A DNA stretch of 24,598 nucleotides, taken from IMG/VR virus record IMGVR_UViG_3300017781_000125, positions 1-24,598 of that record, one strand, 5' to 3'. Shown here piece by piece: positions 7,330 to 15,026 of this stretch; position 1 is the first letter of the stretch, and every line of letters starts with the position of its first letter. Made by a program: the position numbers and the translations under genes. Below the pieces are notes generated by a model. That model was not told the origin of the DNA and made no database searches. It saw only the letters and a program-made list of their open reading frames with translations. Source of the stretch: a virus.

Positions 7330-7363
7330 TTTGGAATTTAAAAAAATTTTTCGTTACATTGTA
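7330..7363 (+). promoter_or_regulatory. Early promoter P2 (TTTG-N20-TTACATTGTA), predicted leaderless
   Basis: TTTG at 7330-7333 and TTACATTGTA at 7354-7363 are separated by exactly 20 nt, identical to the site at 2322-2355. The box ends 2 nt before the ATG at 7366, so a transcript from this -7 element would start at or beside the start codon. The site begins 1 nt after the stop of the primase-helicase and would drive a second early sub-operon containing the methyltransferase. Confidence 0.6.
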
Positions 7364-7365
7364 TT

Positions 7366-7548
7366 ATGAATTTTCCTGTTATTATAATTATAATAGTTAC
7401 AATATCAATAGGTTTTGCTATTGGCACAATAATTACACTACTTATGGTGAACCAAGATATTAAAGATTTAAATGCCGAATTAGAATCTTGGAGAGAGCAA
7501 TACTATAAACAATTAGATTTATTTAAAAACAAATATACAGATGATTAA
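7366..7548 (+). CDS. Small membrane protein with one transmembrane helix
   Basis: The 60-residue product has a hydrophobic N-terminal segment at about residues 4-27 (VIIIIIVTISIGFAIGTIITLLMV) and a charged, probably coiled-coil tail (DIKDLNAELESWREQYYKQLDLFKNKY). It is likely anchored in the inner membrane with its tail in the cytoplasm. It is the first gene after P2 and overlaps the methyltransferase by 8 nt, so the two are translated together. A role in superinfection exclusion or as a membrane anchor is possible but unsupported; a holin seems less likely in this early position. Confidence 0.68.
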   Translation: MNFPVIIIIIVTISIGFAIGTIITLLMVNQDIKDLNAELESWREQYYKQLDLFKNKYTDD

Positions 7549-8701
7549 AGTGGGAACTTTTTTTAGTGGCATTGGTAGTCCTGAACAAGCTCTTCTTAAT
7601 TTAAATATAGATCACGAAATAGAATTTGCTTGTGATATAGATAAATTTGCTAGGGAAACTTACACAAAAAACTTTGATTGTAAAGAAATGTATAACGATA
7701 TAACTACTTTAGATATGCAAAAATTATCTTATGTAGATTTATTAGTGTTTGGCTTTCCTTGTCAAGCATTTTCTTTAGCAGGCAGAAGAGGTGGCTTTGA
7801 TGACACAAGAGGTACTTTGTTTTATGATGCCTTAAAATATTTAATTGAACACCGCCCTAGATATTTTATTGCAGAAAACGTTAAAGGTTTAGTAAATCAC
7901 GATAATGGCAAAACTTTTAGAACTATTTTAGATTGTTTAAGTAAAACAGAAAACAATCAATTTTCTTTAATGCCATTTGATAATTTAGGTTATAACATAC
8001 ATTATAAAGTTTTAAATACAAAAGATTTTGGAATTCCACAAAATAGAGAACGTATTTTTATTATTGGCATTAGAGATGATGAAGATAATAATTTTAGATT
8101 TCCAAAAGGTGAAAAATTAAAACTTACATTAAAAGATATTTTACAGGATAATTACGACAATAAATATTATCTAAGTGAAAAAATGGTAGCTGGTATTTTT
8201 AAAAGTAATTTTCAAGAGAGAAAGCCTATGAATATTGATAAGGTTTCTAAATGTTTAAAGATTGGTGGTGATATACCTTGCTTTGAAGTTATAAGCCATT
8301 CTTTATATCCAAGAACAGGTGATCCAAAACAAGGAGGCACAGGGCGTTTAAAAAAATCAGATGGCACTTCGTATTGTGTAGATACACAAAATATGCAGGC
8401 AGTAGAGGTAGTGCAAGTAAATCAATCTAAAGAAAGCCATAATCAACAGCCATATCAACAAAATAGAATTTACGATACAAAAGGTTTATCTCCTGCTCTT
8501 TCTGCAAATTTAGGTGGCGAGAGAAATCATTTATTAAACACAAAAAAAATTAGAAGATTAACACCAATAGAGTGTGAAAGGTTACAGGGGTTTCCTGATA
8601 ACCATACAGATGGAGTTAGCGACACACAAAGGTATAAGCAGTGTGGTAACACGATAACAGTGAATGTGATTCAGGCAATAATTAATAATTTAATAAATTA
8701 A
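7541..8701 (+). CDS. DNA (cytosine-5)-methyltransferase
   Basis: The 386-residue protein carries the ordered C5-methyltransferase motifs: motif I TFFSGIGSPEQAL (SAM binding, residues 6-18), motif IV GFPCQAFSLAGRRGGF with catalytic Cys74, motif VI AENVKGL (111-117), motif VIII PQNRERIFIIG (166-176), then a variable target-recognition region, motif IX RRLTPIECERLQGFP and motif X RYKQCGNTITVNVI. It transfers a methyl group from SAM to C5 of cytosine. No restriction endonuclease is nearby, so it is an orphan enzyme that probably protects phage DNA from host restriction. The recognition sequence cannot be read from the gene. Confidence 0.95.
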   Translation: MIKVGTFFSGIGSPEQALLNLNIDHEIEFACDIDKFARETYTKNFDCKEMYNDITTLDMQKLSYVDLLVFGFPCQAFSLAGRRGGFDDTRGTLFYDALKYLIEHRPRYFIAENVKGLVNHDNGKTFRTILDCLSKTENNQFSLMPFDNLGYNIHYKVLNTKDFGIPQNRERIFIIGIRDDEDNNFRFPKGEKLKLTLKDILQDNYDNKYYLSEKMVAGIFKSNFQERKPMNIDKVSKCLKIGGDIPCFEVISHSLYPRTGDPKQGGTGRLKKSDGTSYCVDTQNMQAVEVVQVNQSKESHNQQPYQQNRIYDTKGLSPALSANLGGERNHLLNTKKIRRLTPIECERLQGFPDNHTDGVSDTQRYKQCGNTITVNVIQAIINNLIN

Positions 8702-8703
8702 AT

Positions 8704-8910
8704 ATGCAATTTGAAAATATTGTTTTAAATATGTCAAGAGCTGAAAAAATAAAGTATCTTCACGAATCTTTAGAAGAAAGAAACTTTGGAATGTTTCATT
8801 TACTTTCTACTATTTTATCTTTAAGAGATAAAAAACATGGTGGCATAGATAAAAAAGAAATAGATCTTATTTATCAAAAAGTAATTTTAGATGCCAAAAC
8901 CAATATATAG
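8704..8910 (+). CDS. Hypothetical protein, 68 residues
   Basis: This gene begins 2 nt after the methyltransferase stop with context TTAAATATG. It encodes a small, mostly helical, charged protein (NMSRAEKIKYLHESLEERNFGMFHLLSTILSLRDKK...). No motif or family is recognised. Its last 20 nt overlap the start of the next gene. It belongs to the sub-operon downstream of P2. Confidence 0.65.
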   Translation: MQFENIVLNMSRAEKIKYLHESLEERNFGMFHLLSTILSLRDKKHGGIDKKEIDLIYQKVILDAKTNI

Positions 8911-9136
8911 AGTGTTGGTAAAGTTTGAATACCGAAACACAAAACGAAGTAATTATATTAAGGCTAGAATTAAAACAGGAAATATTGATACATTTGCCTT
9001 ATCTAAAAATAAAGAAGAAATTCTTGAACACATAAAAGCAAGAATACTTTTTCAGATTGGTAAGAAAGATGGTGAAGTTGATATTAGAATTATAGATTAC
9101 GAAATAGAAGGACAATATGGCAAAACAAATTACTAG
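8891..9136 (+). CDS. Hypothetical basic protein, 81 residues
   Basis: The ATG at 8891 lies within the last 20 nt of the upstream gene. The product is basic with alternating beta-like segments (IYRVLVKFEYRNTKRSNYIKARIKT...) and a helix (NKEEILEHIKARILFQIG). No motif that I can assign is present. It overlaps the downstream gene by another 20 nt in a junction of similar sequence. Confidence 0.65.
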   Translation: MPKPIYRVLVKFEYRNTKRSNYIKARIKTGNIDTFALSKNKEEILEHIKARILFQIGKKDGEVDIRIIDYEIEGQYGKTNY

Positions 9137-9527
9137 AAGTAAATACTATTATGATTATGATAGAAATACTAATCAAACAAAAACAAAAACTATGATAAAT
9201 CCAAAAATGAAAATGACTAAAGAACAACTAGGCTTAGTTTCTAAAGAGAGAAAAGAAAAGCCTGTTTATACTGGAGTATTAAAATATTTTCCAGATGCAA
9301 TTTTAGAAGTTGCAAAATGCAGCTTTAAAGGACAAAAACAACACAACCCTACCAAACCCTTGTTTTGGGATAGAAGTAAGAGTAGTGATGAACTAGATGC
9401 TCTTGCAAGACATTTAATTGATGCAGGAACAATAGATAGTGATGGCGTAAGACATTCTGCTAAAGTTGCTTGGAGAGCTTTAGCTAATTTACAAAAAGAA
9501 ATAGAAAATGAAAAGAAGAGAAGATGA
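9117..9527 (+). CDS. dATP/dGTP diphosphohydrolase-domain protein
   Basis: Residues about 50-130 match the family of phage dATP/dGTP diphosphohydrolase-domain proteins (DUF5664-like): VLKYFPDAILEVAKCSFKG, HNP-KPLFWDRSKSSDELDALARHLIDAG, DSDGVRHSAKVAWRALANLQ. Family members are alpha-helical and may hydrolyse purine deoxynucleotides to monophosphates, in some phages to reshape the nucleotide pool. The N-terminal 45 residues are polar and basic (YYYDYDRNTNQTKTK). No adenylosuccinate synthetase-like gene, which would suggest base-Z synthesis, is seen here. The activity of this copy is inferred from the family. It overlaps both neighbours by 20 nt. Confidence 0.68.
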   Translation: MAKQITRSKYYYDYDRNTNQTKTKTMINPKMKMTKEQLGLVSKERKEKPVYTGVLKYFPDAILEVAKCSFKGQKQHNPTKPLFWDRSKSSDELDALARHLIDAGTIDSDGVRHSAKVAWRALANLQKEIENEKKRR

Positions 9528-9714
9528 GTCTTATGAAGATTATGTCATAAGAAGAAAAGAAGAAAATGCTAAAACAAAAAGAAAATTAAAAGGGATTAAT
9601 ATATTTCCTGGCGATTGGGGTACTTTTGATAAAAGAATAGATGGTGAATTAGAATCTAGAATGAAAAAGGTTATGGAAAAATTTAAAGATAGATTTAGAA
9701 ATAAAGATGAGTGA
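9508..9714 (+). CDS. Hypothetical charged protein, 68 residues
   Basis: A highly charged, lysine- and arginine-rich small protein (MKRREDESYEDYVIRRKEENAKTKRKLKG...) with a hydrophobic middle (INIFPGDWGTF) and an amphipathic C-terminal helix. It overlaps the preceding gene by 20 nt and the following one by 8 nt. No family is recognised; nucleic acid binding is conceivable from composition alone. Confidence 0.62.
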   Translation: MKRREDESYEDYVIRRKEENAKTKRKLKGINIFPGDWGTFDKRIDGELESRMKKVMEKFKDRFRNKDE

Positions 9715-9853
9715 TAAGGTATGTGCTATGTGTGATAAGCCTTTAAGTGGTTGTCCTTGTAATCATAGGAAAGCAGATGATGGTGAAATTGTTCATGATC
9801 GTTGTTTAGATAAATATAATTATATACTAAAAAATAAAACAAATGGCAAATGA
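9707..9853 (+). CDS. Small zinc-finger protein, 48 residues
   Basis: ATG at 9707 opens a 48-codon frame (MSDKVCAMCDKPLSG...) that ends with TGA at 9851-9853. It overlaps both neighbours slightly, as is usual in this operon, and fills a 128-nt gap. Cysteines are arranged CAMC at residues 6-9, CPC at 16-18 followed by NH, and HDRC at 30-33. Such spacing fits one zinc-binding finger. The function is unknown; small treble-clef-like proteins are common in phage early regions. Confidence 0.6.
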   Translation: MSDKVCAMCDKPLSGCPCNHRKADDGEIVHDRCLDKYNYILKNKTNGK

Positions 9854-10067
9854 GTTAGATGATAAATTTAGGGTTATGGTAGATTTAAAAGTTAAAGGTA
9901 ACGCTACAGGAACTATATTTGTTAGAAACGATTTAAAAGACACTATACAAAGAATTGAATCTACAAACGAAGATAGAGTTGTTGGTATTGTTTATGATGG
10001 CACATATAACTTAGAAATACTTACTCAACCTCTGCAAGACAAAGATAAATTAAAGAAAATTAAATGA
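9843..10067 (+). CDS. Hypothetical protein, 74 residues
   Basis: A small beta-rich-looking protein (FRVMVDLKVKGNATGTIFVRNDLKDTI... VVGIVYDGTYNLEIL) with a lysine-rich C-terminus. The start context AAAACAAATG fits this genome. It overlaps the small zinc-finger frame by 11 nt and the RusA gene by 4 nt (ATGA). No motif that I recognise is present. Confidence 0.65.
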   Translation: MANELDDKFRVMVDLKVKGNATGTIFVRNDLKDTIQRIESTNEDRVVGIVYDGTYNLEILTQPLQDKDKLKKIK

Positions 10068-10444
10068 TAGTTTATCCTTTTCCTCCTATGGCTAAACCAA
10101 GAATGACAAGAGCAGATAGTTGGAAAAAACGCCCAATAGTTTTAAAGTATTGGGATTTTAAAGACAATATAAAAAACTGGGCATTCCAAAACAATTTTAG
10201 ATTAGGCAACGAAATATATTGTGTATTTCACATACCTATGCCAAAGTCTTGGAGTATAAAGAAAAAAACACAAATGATTTATGCTGATCACCAACAACGC
10301 CCAGATGTAGATAATTTATTAAAAGGCTTAATGGATGCTTTGTTAGAAGAAGATTCACACATTCATACAGTATATGCAAGAAAGGTATGGAGTGATAAGG
10401 GATGTATAGAGTTTTATTCTCTTACTAATCTTTTACTCTCTTAA
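10064..10444 (+). CDS. rusA: RusA-type Holliday junction resolvase
   Basis: The 126-residue protein carries the RusA hallmarks: an N-terminal PPMAKPRMT strand, HIPMPKSWS, and the acidic catalytic block RPDVDNLLKGLMDALLEEDS with the DVDN aspartates, followed by a strand with KVW. RusA dimers cut four-way DNA junctions; in phages they resolve recombination intermediates or branched DNA before packaging. It is the last gene of the plus-strand block, and its stop overlaps the tail of the opposing minus-strand gene by 20 nt. Confidence 0.88.
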   Translation: MIVYPFPPMAKPRMTRADSWKKRPIVLKYWDFKDNIKNWAFQNNFRLGNEIYCVFHIPMPKSWSIKKKTQMIYADHQQRPDVDNLLKGLMDALLEEDSHIHTVYARKVWSDKGCIEFYSLTNLLLS

Positions 10445-10748
10445 TATTATAATCTTTTGATGTTTTGTATCTTTGCTTGTAAATTATATTACGGCATTGT
10501 CTTTCACTTAAATCATGTCTAATAGCAACATCCATAATAGTGTTACCTATATTACCTTCATTCTTTGTAATATAAATATCAAAATCTCTAAACATCATAT
10601 AATTTCTTAATGATTTTGGTGCTATAATACCATTTTCAATCAAATGATAGACTAAATCTTTTACAGTAAAATCTTCACCCCACCTTATAATAGACTGATC
10701 TCTAACTAAATCTAAAAACTCATCTATAATTTCTATTCTATTTGGCAT
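10425..10748 (-). CDS. Hypothetical protein, 107 residues, possible helix-turn-helix
   Basis: The frame also has an ATG at 10772, but ATG at 10748 forms a TAATG junction with the upstream gene, the arrangement used repeatedly in this genome, so the shorter start is preferred. The C-terminal part (TIMDVAIRHDLSERQCRNIIYKQRYK) could form a helix-turn-helix. No family is recognised. It is the last gene of the tail arm and overlaps the 3' end of the RusA gene on the opposite strand. Confidence 0.6.
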   Translation of the reverse strand: MPNRIEIIDEFLDLVRDQSIIRWGEDFTVKDLVYHLIENGIIAPKSLRNYMMFRDFDIYITKNEGNIGNTIMDVAIRHDLSERQCRNIIYKQRYKTSKDYNIKRVKD

Positions 10749-10981
10749 TAACTCCAATATCCTTTTGGACATTTAATAAAATCCTCTTCAATCCTATTTT
10801 TAGTTTGTAAGAAACAACCACAAGTTCCACACTTTTCAATTACTTTTAAAATGTTTTTGTATTCTCCACAGACATTTGATCTACAAATATCTAATCTTTT
10901 TTTAAACTTTTTTTCTGTTGTAAACTTGACACCCTTACCAATAATAAGTTGCCAAAATAATTTTCTTAAATCTTTAAACAT
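10748..10981 (-). CDS. Small zinc-ribbon protein, 77 residues
   Basis: An ATG at 10981 gives a 77-residue protein; a TTG six bases upstream is in frame but less likely. Cysteines fall in C-x4-C (CRSNVC), CGTCGC and C-P-x4-W (IKCPKGYW) patterns, like a common family of short phage zinc-ribbon proteins that end in CP...W. The N-terminal part is basic and hydrophobic. The start lies 3 nt after TACATTTG, a perfect match to the Bacteroidota -7 box. The function is unknown. Confidence 0.68.
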   Translation of the reverse strand: MFKDLRKLFWQLIIGKGVKFTTEKKFKKRLDICRSNVCGEYKNILKVIEKCGTCGCFLQTKNRIEEDFIKCPKGYWS

Positions 10982-10984
10982 AAA

Positions 10985-10992
10985 CAAATGTA
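10985..10992 (-). promoter_or_regulatory. Possible -7 promoter box (TACATTTG), near-leaderless
   Basis: TACATTTG on the minus strand matches TAnnTTTG fully and ends 3 nt before the ATG at 10981, nearly the geometry of the other leaderless sites here. No convincing TTTG or TTCCA element lies at the matching upstream distance, and the region is very AT-rich, so a chance match is possible. Confidence 0.3.
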
Positions 10993-11003
10993 TTATATTA
11001 ATA

Positions 11004-14000
11004 TTAAAATAAACTAGCTATAGACTCTTGAACTTGAACATTAGATTGTGAATTACTTATGTCTGATTCGCTTACTATAACTTTTTGTTGGTTTAATTTT
11101 TGTGCAATCGCCTCTGCGACATCACTAGCAATAAAACCTTGACCTGCATCTTTTAGTGCCATATTAGATGCTGGAGTTATACCGCCACTTTCAAAAGCAA
11201 CACCACCACCCGCAACATTCATAGCACTTAATTGTGGCTTAAACATAGCTGTAGATTTTCTATTTATTACAGCCTCGCCTCCTTCTAGTTCTGCTACTCT
11301 ACCACCAACAGCAAACTTAACACCACCTTGTGCGTGTCTAGCTCCATGCACCATACCACCTTTAGCAAACTTATCATCTGCACTAGGAACTAAACCACCT
11401 TGCTCACCAACAAATTTTTGACTAGCAATAGCACCAATTTGTGCTGCAACAAAAGCAGACATTAAAGGTGCTGCCGCAATAGCACCAATACCTGTTTGTG
11501 AAGAAACTTTTGTTATTGCTACTGCACCATTTATAACAGCTGATATTATTGAGTTGGTTTTTTCCATGATAAATAACTTTCTTTTTATCTCTCTTAGTTT
11601 TTCATCTTTTATTTTTTCTTGTGCTATTTCTCTTCTATCAAAAGCTCTTTGCATAGCCTCTGTGTCTTGCCCTGCCGCCTCAGCTTGTGCTAACTCTGCA
11701 TCAAATTTATTTTGTCTATCTAAAGACTCTCTTTCAAAACTATCTTTAATTCCTTTTTCTTGTACTTCAGCTTGGTTTGATACAAATTGTGAAACTATGC
11801 TAAACATTTGACTATATATTTCGCCAACCTTTGCTAATCTTTCATCTTCTAAAGCATTCATAGAATCAGTTGCTTTTTTTGCTATAGCTAGTTTATTTGC
11901 TTGAAATTGTGCTTCACTAATTTCTCCTAAATCACGAAGATTTTGATTGTTATCGGTTTCTTCCTTTTTTAAATCTCCAATAAGTTTTTGTTGTTGTTTA
12001 TTTATTTTAAATATGCCAAGTAAACCTTCATTTTCTTTATCTAACTCAAATTGTTGTTTTTGTAAAATGTTTAAAGCATTGTCATTTCTTTGTCTTTCTA
12101 AAATAATATTTATTTCATTTTCAGCTTTTAATTCTGCTTGTATTATAGCATCTTTATTGGTTTGTAGTTTTTTTAGTTCTTCATCTAAAATACCAGCAAA
12201 AGCATTTTTTCTAGCTGTTTGTCCTTTATCAGTTTCGGCATTTATTTCTTCCCAACCAAGTATTGTTAATTTTTTAAGAAATTCAAATTTATTTTTATTT
12301 GCCTCTAAAAATTTTATATCAGCTTTTACTTGCCCTTCTTCATTTTTATCTTGCTGTATATTTATATTTTTTATGTTAGCTTGATTTAGCGAAAGTTGTT
12401 TCTTAAATTTATTTATGTCAATATTAGCTAATTCTTTTGCGTTTTCTATTTCTCTTTTTTGTGTATCTTTTATATTAGCTATTCTTAGCTTTACTAATTT
12501 GTCAAAGTTATCTTTTGTTTTTTGTAGTCTAAAAGCAGATAAATCTCCATCCTTAAAAGCATCACCACCTCTTTTTAATGCAGCGTTGAGGTTAGTTACT
12601 TTAGTTTCCATCTCTTGTATTATAATATTTAACTCTTGACCTTGTTTGTTAAATTCCTTGTTGCCATCTTGAAATAATTTAAGCTGATCGTTTTCCATTA
12701 AACTAAAAATAAAATTATCGTAATTTATTTGTGCTTGGTTAATTAGCTTAGTATCTTCTGCGGCTTGTTGCTTTGTAAGTTCGTGTTGTAACTCTTGCCC
12801 TTCTTGTATTAATTTTAATCTTGTTAATTCAGATTCAGTTTCAGCTAAATTAATTTTTTGTTTTTCAGCATTCATAGATCTAAAATTTTCCAAATCTTTT
12901 TTGTAACTATCTCTTAATTTTAAACGAGTTGTCTTATCTTTTAAAATTCTAAAATCGCTAGTTTCTTTATCTGTACTCATTTTAAACTTTAACTCTTCTC
13001 TCTTTTGTTTAAGTAAATCAATATGATTTTGACTAACATCTTTTGCGTTATCTTTTATCTTTTGTCTTTCTATTTCTATTCTATTCATTTCTAAATCAAA
13101 ATGTGCTTGGGAAACAGTATTTCTATCTAAAGCTAATCTTATCGCATCTTCATCAATTTGTAAAAGTCTTTCTTTTGCTTTTTGCTCATCAGTTAAACTT
13201 TCTGTTAAATCTTCTAAAGTGGCAATATCCATTCTTATTTGTTCAGTTTCTGTAAGAAGTTTATTTAATTTTACAAGCTGATCTTTGGTTAGAATTTCTA
13301 CATCATAATTTTCTAACATATCACCATGATTTTGTTTTAATTCTCTTAGTGCATTTGTTCTATCTAAAGAACCTTGCACATGAGCTTGTGAAGAGTTTAT
13401 GTCTTTTCTAATAGCATCATTTAATCTTTCTTGCATCAAAGCAGCCTCACCTACTTCATCACCATAAGACATTATAGCCTCTATTGCAGTAGCTAATATA
13501 ACAACAAATATTCCTATCCCTGATCTCGTTAAAGCAACTTTAAAAGCATTTGTTGCGGCTGTAGCTGAAACAGTTGCAGATGTATATAAACCCATGTTTA
13601 TTGCTAAAGCACGAATACCTAATCCAACAGGTTTTAATAATACTCTGTAAGCAATAGTTGCGGCTTTCATGCCACCAAAAACTATAATATAGTTTTTAAA
13701 TGCCAAAACAATAGTGTTTACAGCAAGTCTAAGATTTGATAAAGTAGCATCACTTTGCGATAACTCTTGAACCCAACCAGTTAATTCATCTATAGAGTTT
13801 CTAAGCGAAACATTAAAAGTTTCTCCAATAGCAATACCTAATCCTTCTGTAGCAGATTTTAAAAGTGTAAAATCACCTTCAAGAGTATTAAGTCTAATTG
13901 CTGCCATTTTTGCAATAGAACCTTCAGCTTTATTTAGTGTATCTAGCGAACCTTCTAAGCCATCTATATTTTCTAGTAAAGTTAGAAAAGCTGGGGCTGA

Positions 14001-14969
14001 TCTTTTATCTAATAATTCAGTAGCTTCAGTAACACCAAAGGTTTCATCTTTTAATCCTTTTAGTGCTTCAATAAGCTGTGGCAATCCTTGTACAGTACCA
14101 CCTAATTTTTTGTTTAATTTTGAGTTAGCATCACCTAATCTTAAAAATATGTTTTTTAAAGCGTTACCTGCTAAAGAACCTGACAAACCATTGTTCGCTA
14201 AAATTGCTAATTGTGCAGATGTTTCTTCTATTGTAAACCCAGCAGCCCTTGCTACAGGAGCTACAAATTTCATTGATTGTGTAAACCTTTCTAAGTTTAA
14301 TGCAGAACTTGTAAAAGCAGCACCCATAATATCAACTACCCTACCTGTTTGACTTGCCTCAATACCAAAAGCTCTTAAAACAGAACCAGCAGTTTCAGCA
14401 GAAGATTTAAGAGATTCACCTGTACCAGCAGCTAGAGCAAGAGTACCATTTTGTGCTGCTAATATTTCTTCAGTTGTAAAACCTAATCTTGCATACTCTT
14501 CTTGTAGTTGTCCTACTTGTGTTGCAGTAAATACTGTACTTGCTCCTAATTGTCTTGCCGAATCTTCTAGTTTTTTAAACTCTGCATCTGTAGCACCAGT
14601 TATCGCTTTTACAGCAGCCATTTGTGATTCAAAATCAGCAAAAGTTTTTACAACACCACGAATACCACCTATTATAGCTCTAAACGCAAAAGCAGAAACA
14701 ATAGCTATACTGGCAGAACGAAAAATGCCAATCATTTTATTCCCAGTTTTATTTAAAGTTTTAGCACTTCCATTTAAGCCTGCAATACCATCTTTGTTTT
14801 TAGCAACCGATTTAGTTAAACCATCAATCTTGCCTGTTAATGCAGCATAAGCTGCTGTTTGAATTTTTAATCCTTTCAGGTTTGCTTTAGCTAACGCAAG
14901 TTTTTTGTTTAACTCATCTAATTGTTTTAGATTAGCTTTAAACTCATAAAGTGTTGTTGTATTAGCCAT
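11004..14969 (-). CDS. Tail tape measure protein (TP901 family)
   Basis: This 1321-residue protein is the expected size and layout of a siphovirus tape measure. The N-terminus is helical, followed at about 110-320 by the TP901-type core (FADFESQMAAVKAITGATDAEFKKL... RLGFTTEEILAAQ... GFTIEETSAQLAILANNG). Hydrophobic segments occur near 415-490, then several hundred residues of charged coiled coil. The C-terminus has hydrophobic and Gly-rich repeats (FAKGGMVHGARHAQGG, GGRVAELEGGEAVINR). It sets tail length and may contact the membrane during DNA entry. Translation is probably coupled to the upstream micro-ORF through TAATG. No lytic domain was seen. Confidence 0.92.
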   Translation of the reverse strand: MANTTTLYEFKANLKQLDELNKKLALAKANLKGLKIQTAAYAALTGKIDGLTKSVAKNKDGIAGLNGSAKTLNKTGNKMIGIFRSASIAIVSAFAFRAIIGGIRGVVKTFADFESQMAAVKAITGATDAEFKKLEDSARQLGASTVFTATQVGQLQEEYARLGFTTEEILAAQNGTLALAAGTGESLKSSAETAGSVLRAFGIEASQTGRVVDIMGAAFTSSALNLERFTQSMKFVAPVARAAGFTIEETSAQLAILANNGLSGSLAGNALKNIFLRLGDANSKLNKKLGGTVQGLPQLIEALKGLKDETFGVTEATELLDKRSAPAFLTLLENIDGLEGSLDTLNKAEGSIAKMAAIRLNTLEGDFTLLKSATEGLGIAIGETFNVSLRNSIDELTGWVQELSQSDATLSNLRLAVNTIVLAFKNYIIVFGGMKAATIAYRVLLKPVGLGIRALAINMGLYTSATVSATAATNAFKVALTRSGIGIFVVILATAIEAIMSYGDEVGEAALMQERLNDAIRKDINSSQAHVQGSLDRTNALRELKQNHGDMLENYDVEILTKDQLVKLNKLLTETEQIRMDIATLEDLTESLTDEQKAKERLLQIDEDAIRLALDRNTVSQAHFDLEMNRIEIERQKIKDNAKDVSQNHIDLLKQKREELKFKMSTDKETSDFRILKDKTTRLKLRDSYKKDLENFRSMNAEKQKINLAETESELTRLKLIQEGQELQHELTKQQAAEDTKLINQAQINYDNFIFSLMENDQLKLFQDGNKEFNKQGQELNIIIQEMETKVTNLNAALKRGGDAFKDGDLSAFRLQKTKDNFDKLVKLRIANIKDTQKREIENAKELANIDINKFKKQLSLNQANIKNINIQQDKNEEGQVKADIKFLEANKNKFEFLKKLTILGWEEINAETDKGQTARKNAFAGILDEELKKLQTNKDAIIQAELKAENEINIILERQRNDNALNILQKQQFELDKENEGLLGIFKINKQQQKLIGDLKKEETDNNQNLRDLGEISEAQFQANKLAIAKKATDSMNALEDERLAKVGEIYSQMFSIVSQFVSNQAEVQEKGIKDSFERESLDRQNKFDAELAQAEAAGQDTEAMQRAFDRREIAQEKIKDEKLREIKRKLFIMEKTNSIISAVINGAVAITKVSSQTGIGAIAAAPLMSAFVAAQIGAIASQKFVGEQGGLVPSADDKFAKGGMVHGARHAQGGVKFAVGGRVAELEGGEAVINRKSTAMFKPQLSAMNVAGGGVAFESGGITPASNMALKDAGQGFIASDVAEAIAQKLNQQKVIVSESDISNSQSNVQVQESIASLF

Positions 14970-15025
14970 TAGTATGATTTTTTAGGTTTCGGTTTTTTAA
15001 CTATCTTTTTCTTTTTTTTTGCCAT
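14969..15025 (-). CDS. Lysine-rich micro-ORF (18 residues) leading into the tape measure gene
   Basis: ATG at 15025 begins an 18-codon frame, MAKKKKKIVKKPKPKKSY, ending in TAA that shares its A with the tape measure ATG (TAATG). It starts 1 nt after the stop of the 1295-residue tail gene. Eleven of 18 residues are lysine. It may act as a coupling leader, or as a small basic peptide in its own right. Its exact fit into the only gap between two large genes supports translation, although AT-rich DNA makes lysine codons common by chance. Confidence 0.5.
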   Translation of the reverse strand: MAKKKKKIVKKPKPKKSY

Positions 15026-15026
15026 T

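Noticed and set aside
7330-7350. A/T-only inverted repeat after the primase-helicase gene as an intrinsic terminator
   Set aside because: The stem would be weak AT pairs only, and the segment is better explained as part of promoter P2.
9117-9527. Evidence for a Z-base (2-aminoadenine) genome
   Set aside because: Only the diphosphohydrolase-domain gene is seen; no PurZ or DatZ partner is present in the window.
10749-10772. ATG at 10772 as start of the last tail-arm gene
   Set aside because: ATG at 10748 makes a TAATG junction like those elsewhere in the genome; the longer form cannot be fully excluded.
11554-12639. Plus-strand open frames opposite the tape measure gene
   Set aside because: They are antisense shadows of the helical, lysine-rich coding strand, with Phe/Ser/Leu-rich translations and no start context or motifs.
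14969-15025. A-AAA-AAG slippery heptamer in the micro-ORF, as a frameshift into the tape measure frame
   Set aside because: The -1 frame reaches a TAA within five codons after the run, so no fusion can form.
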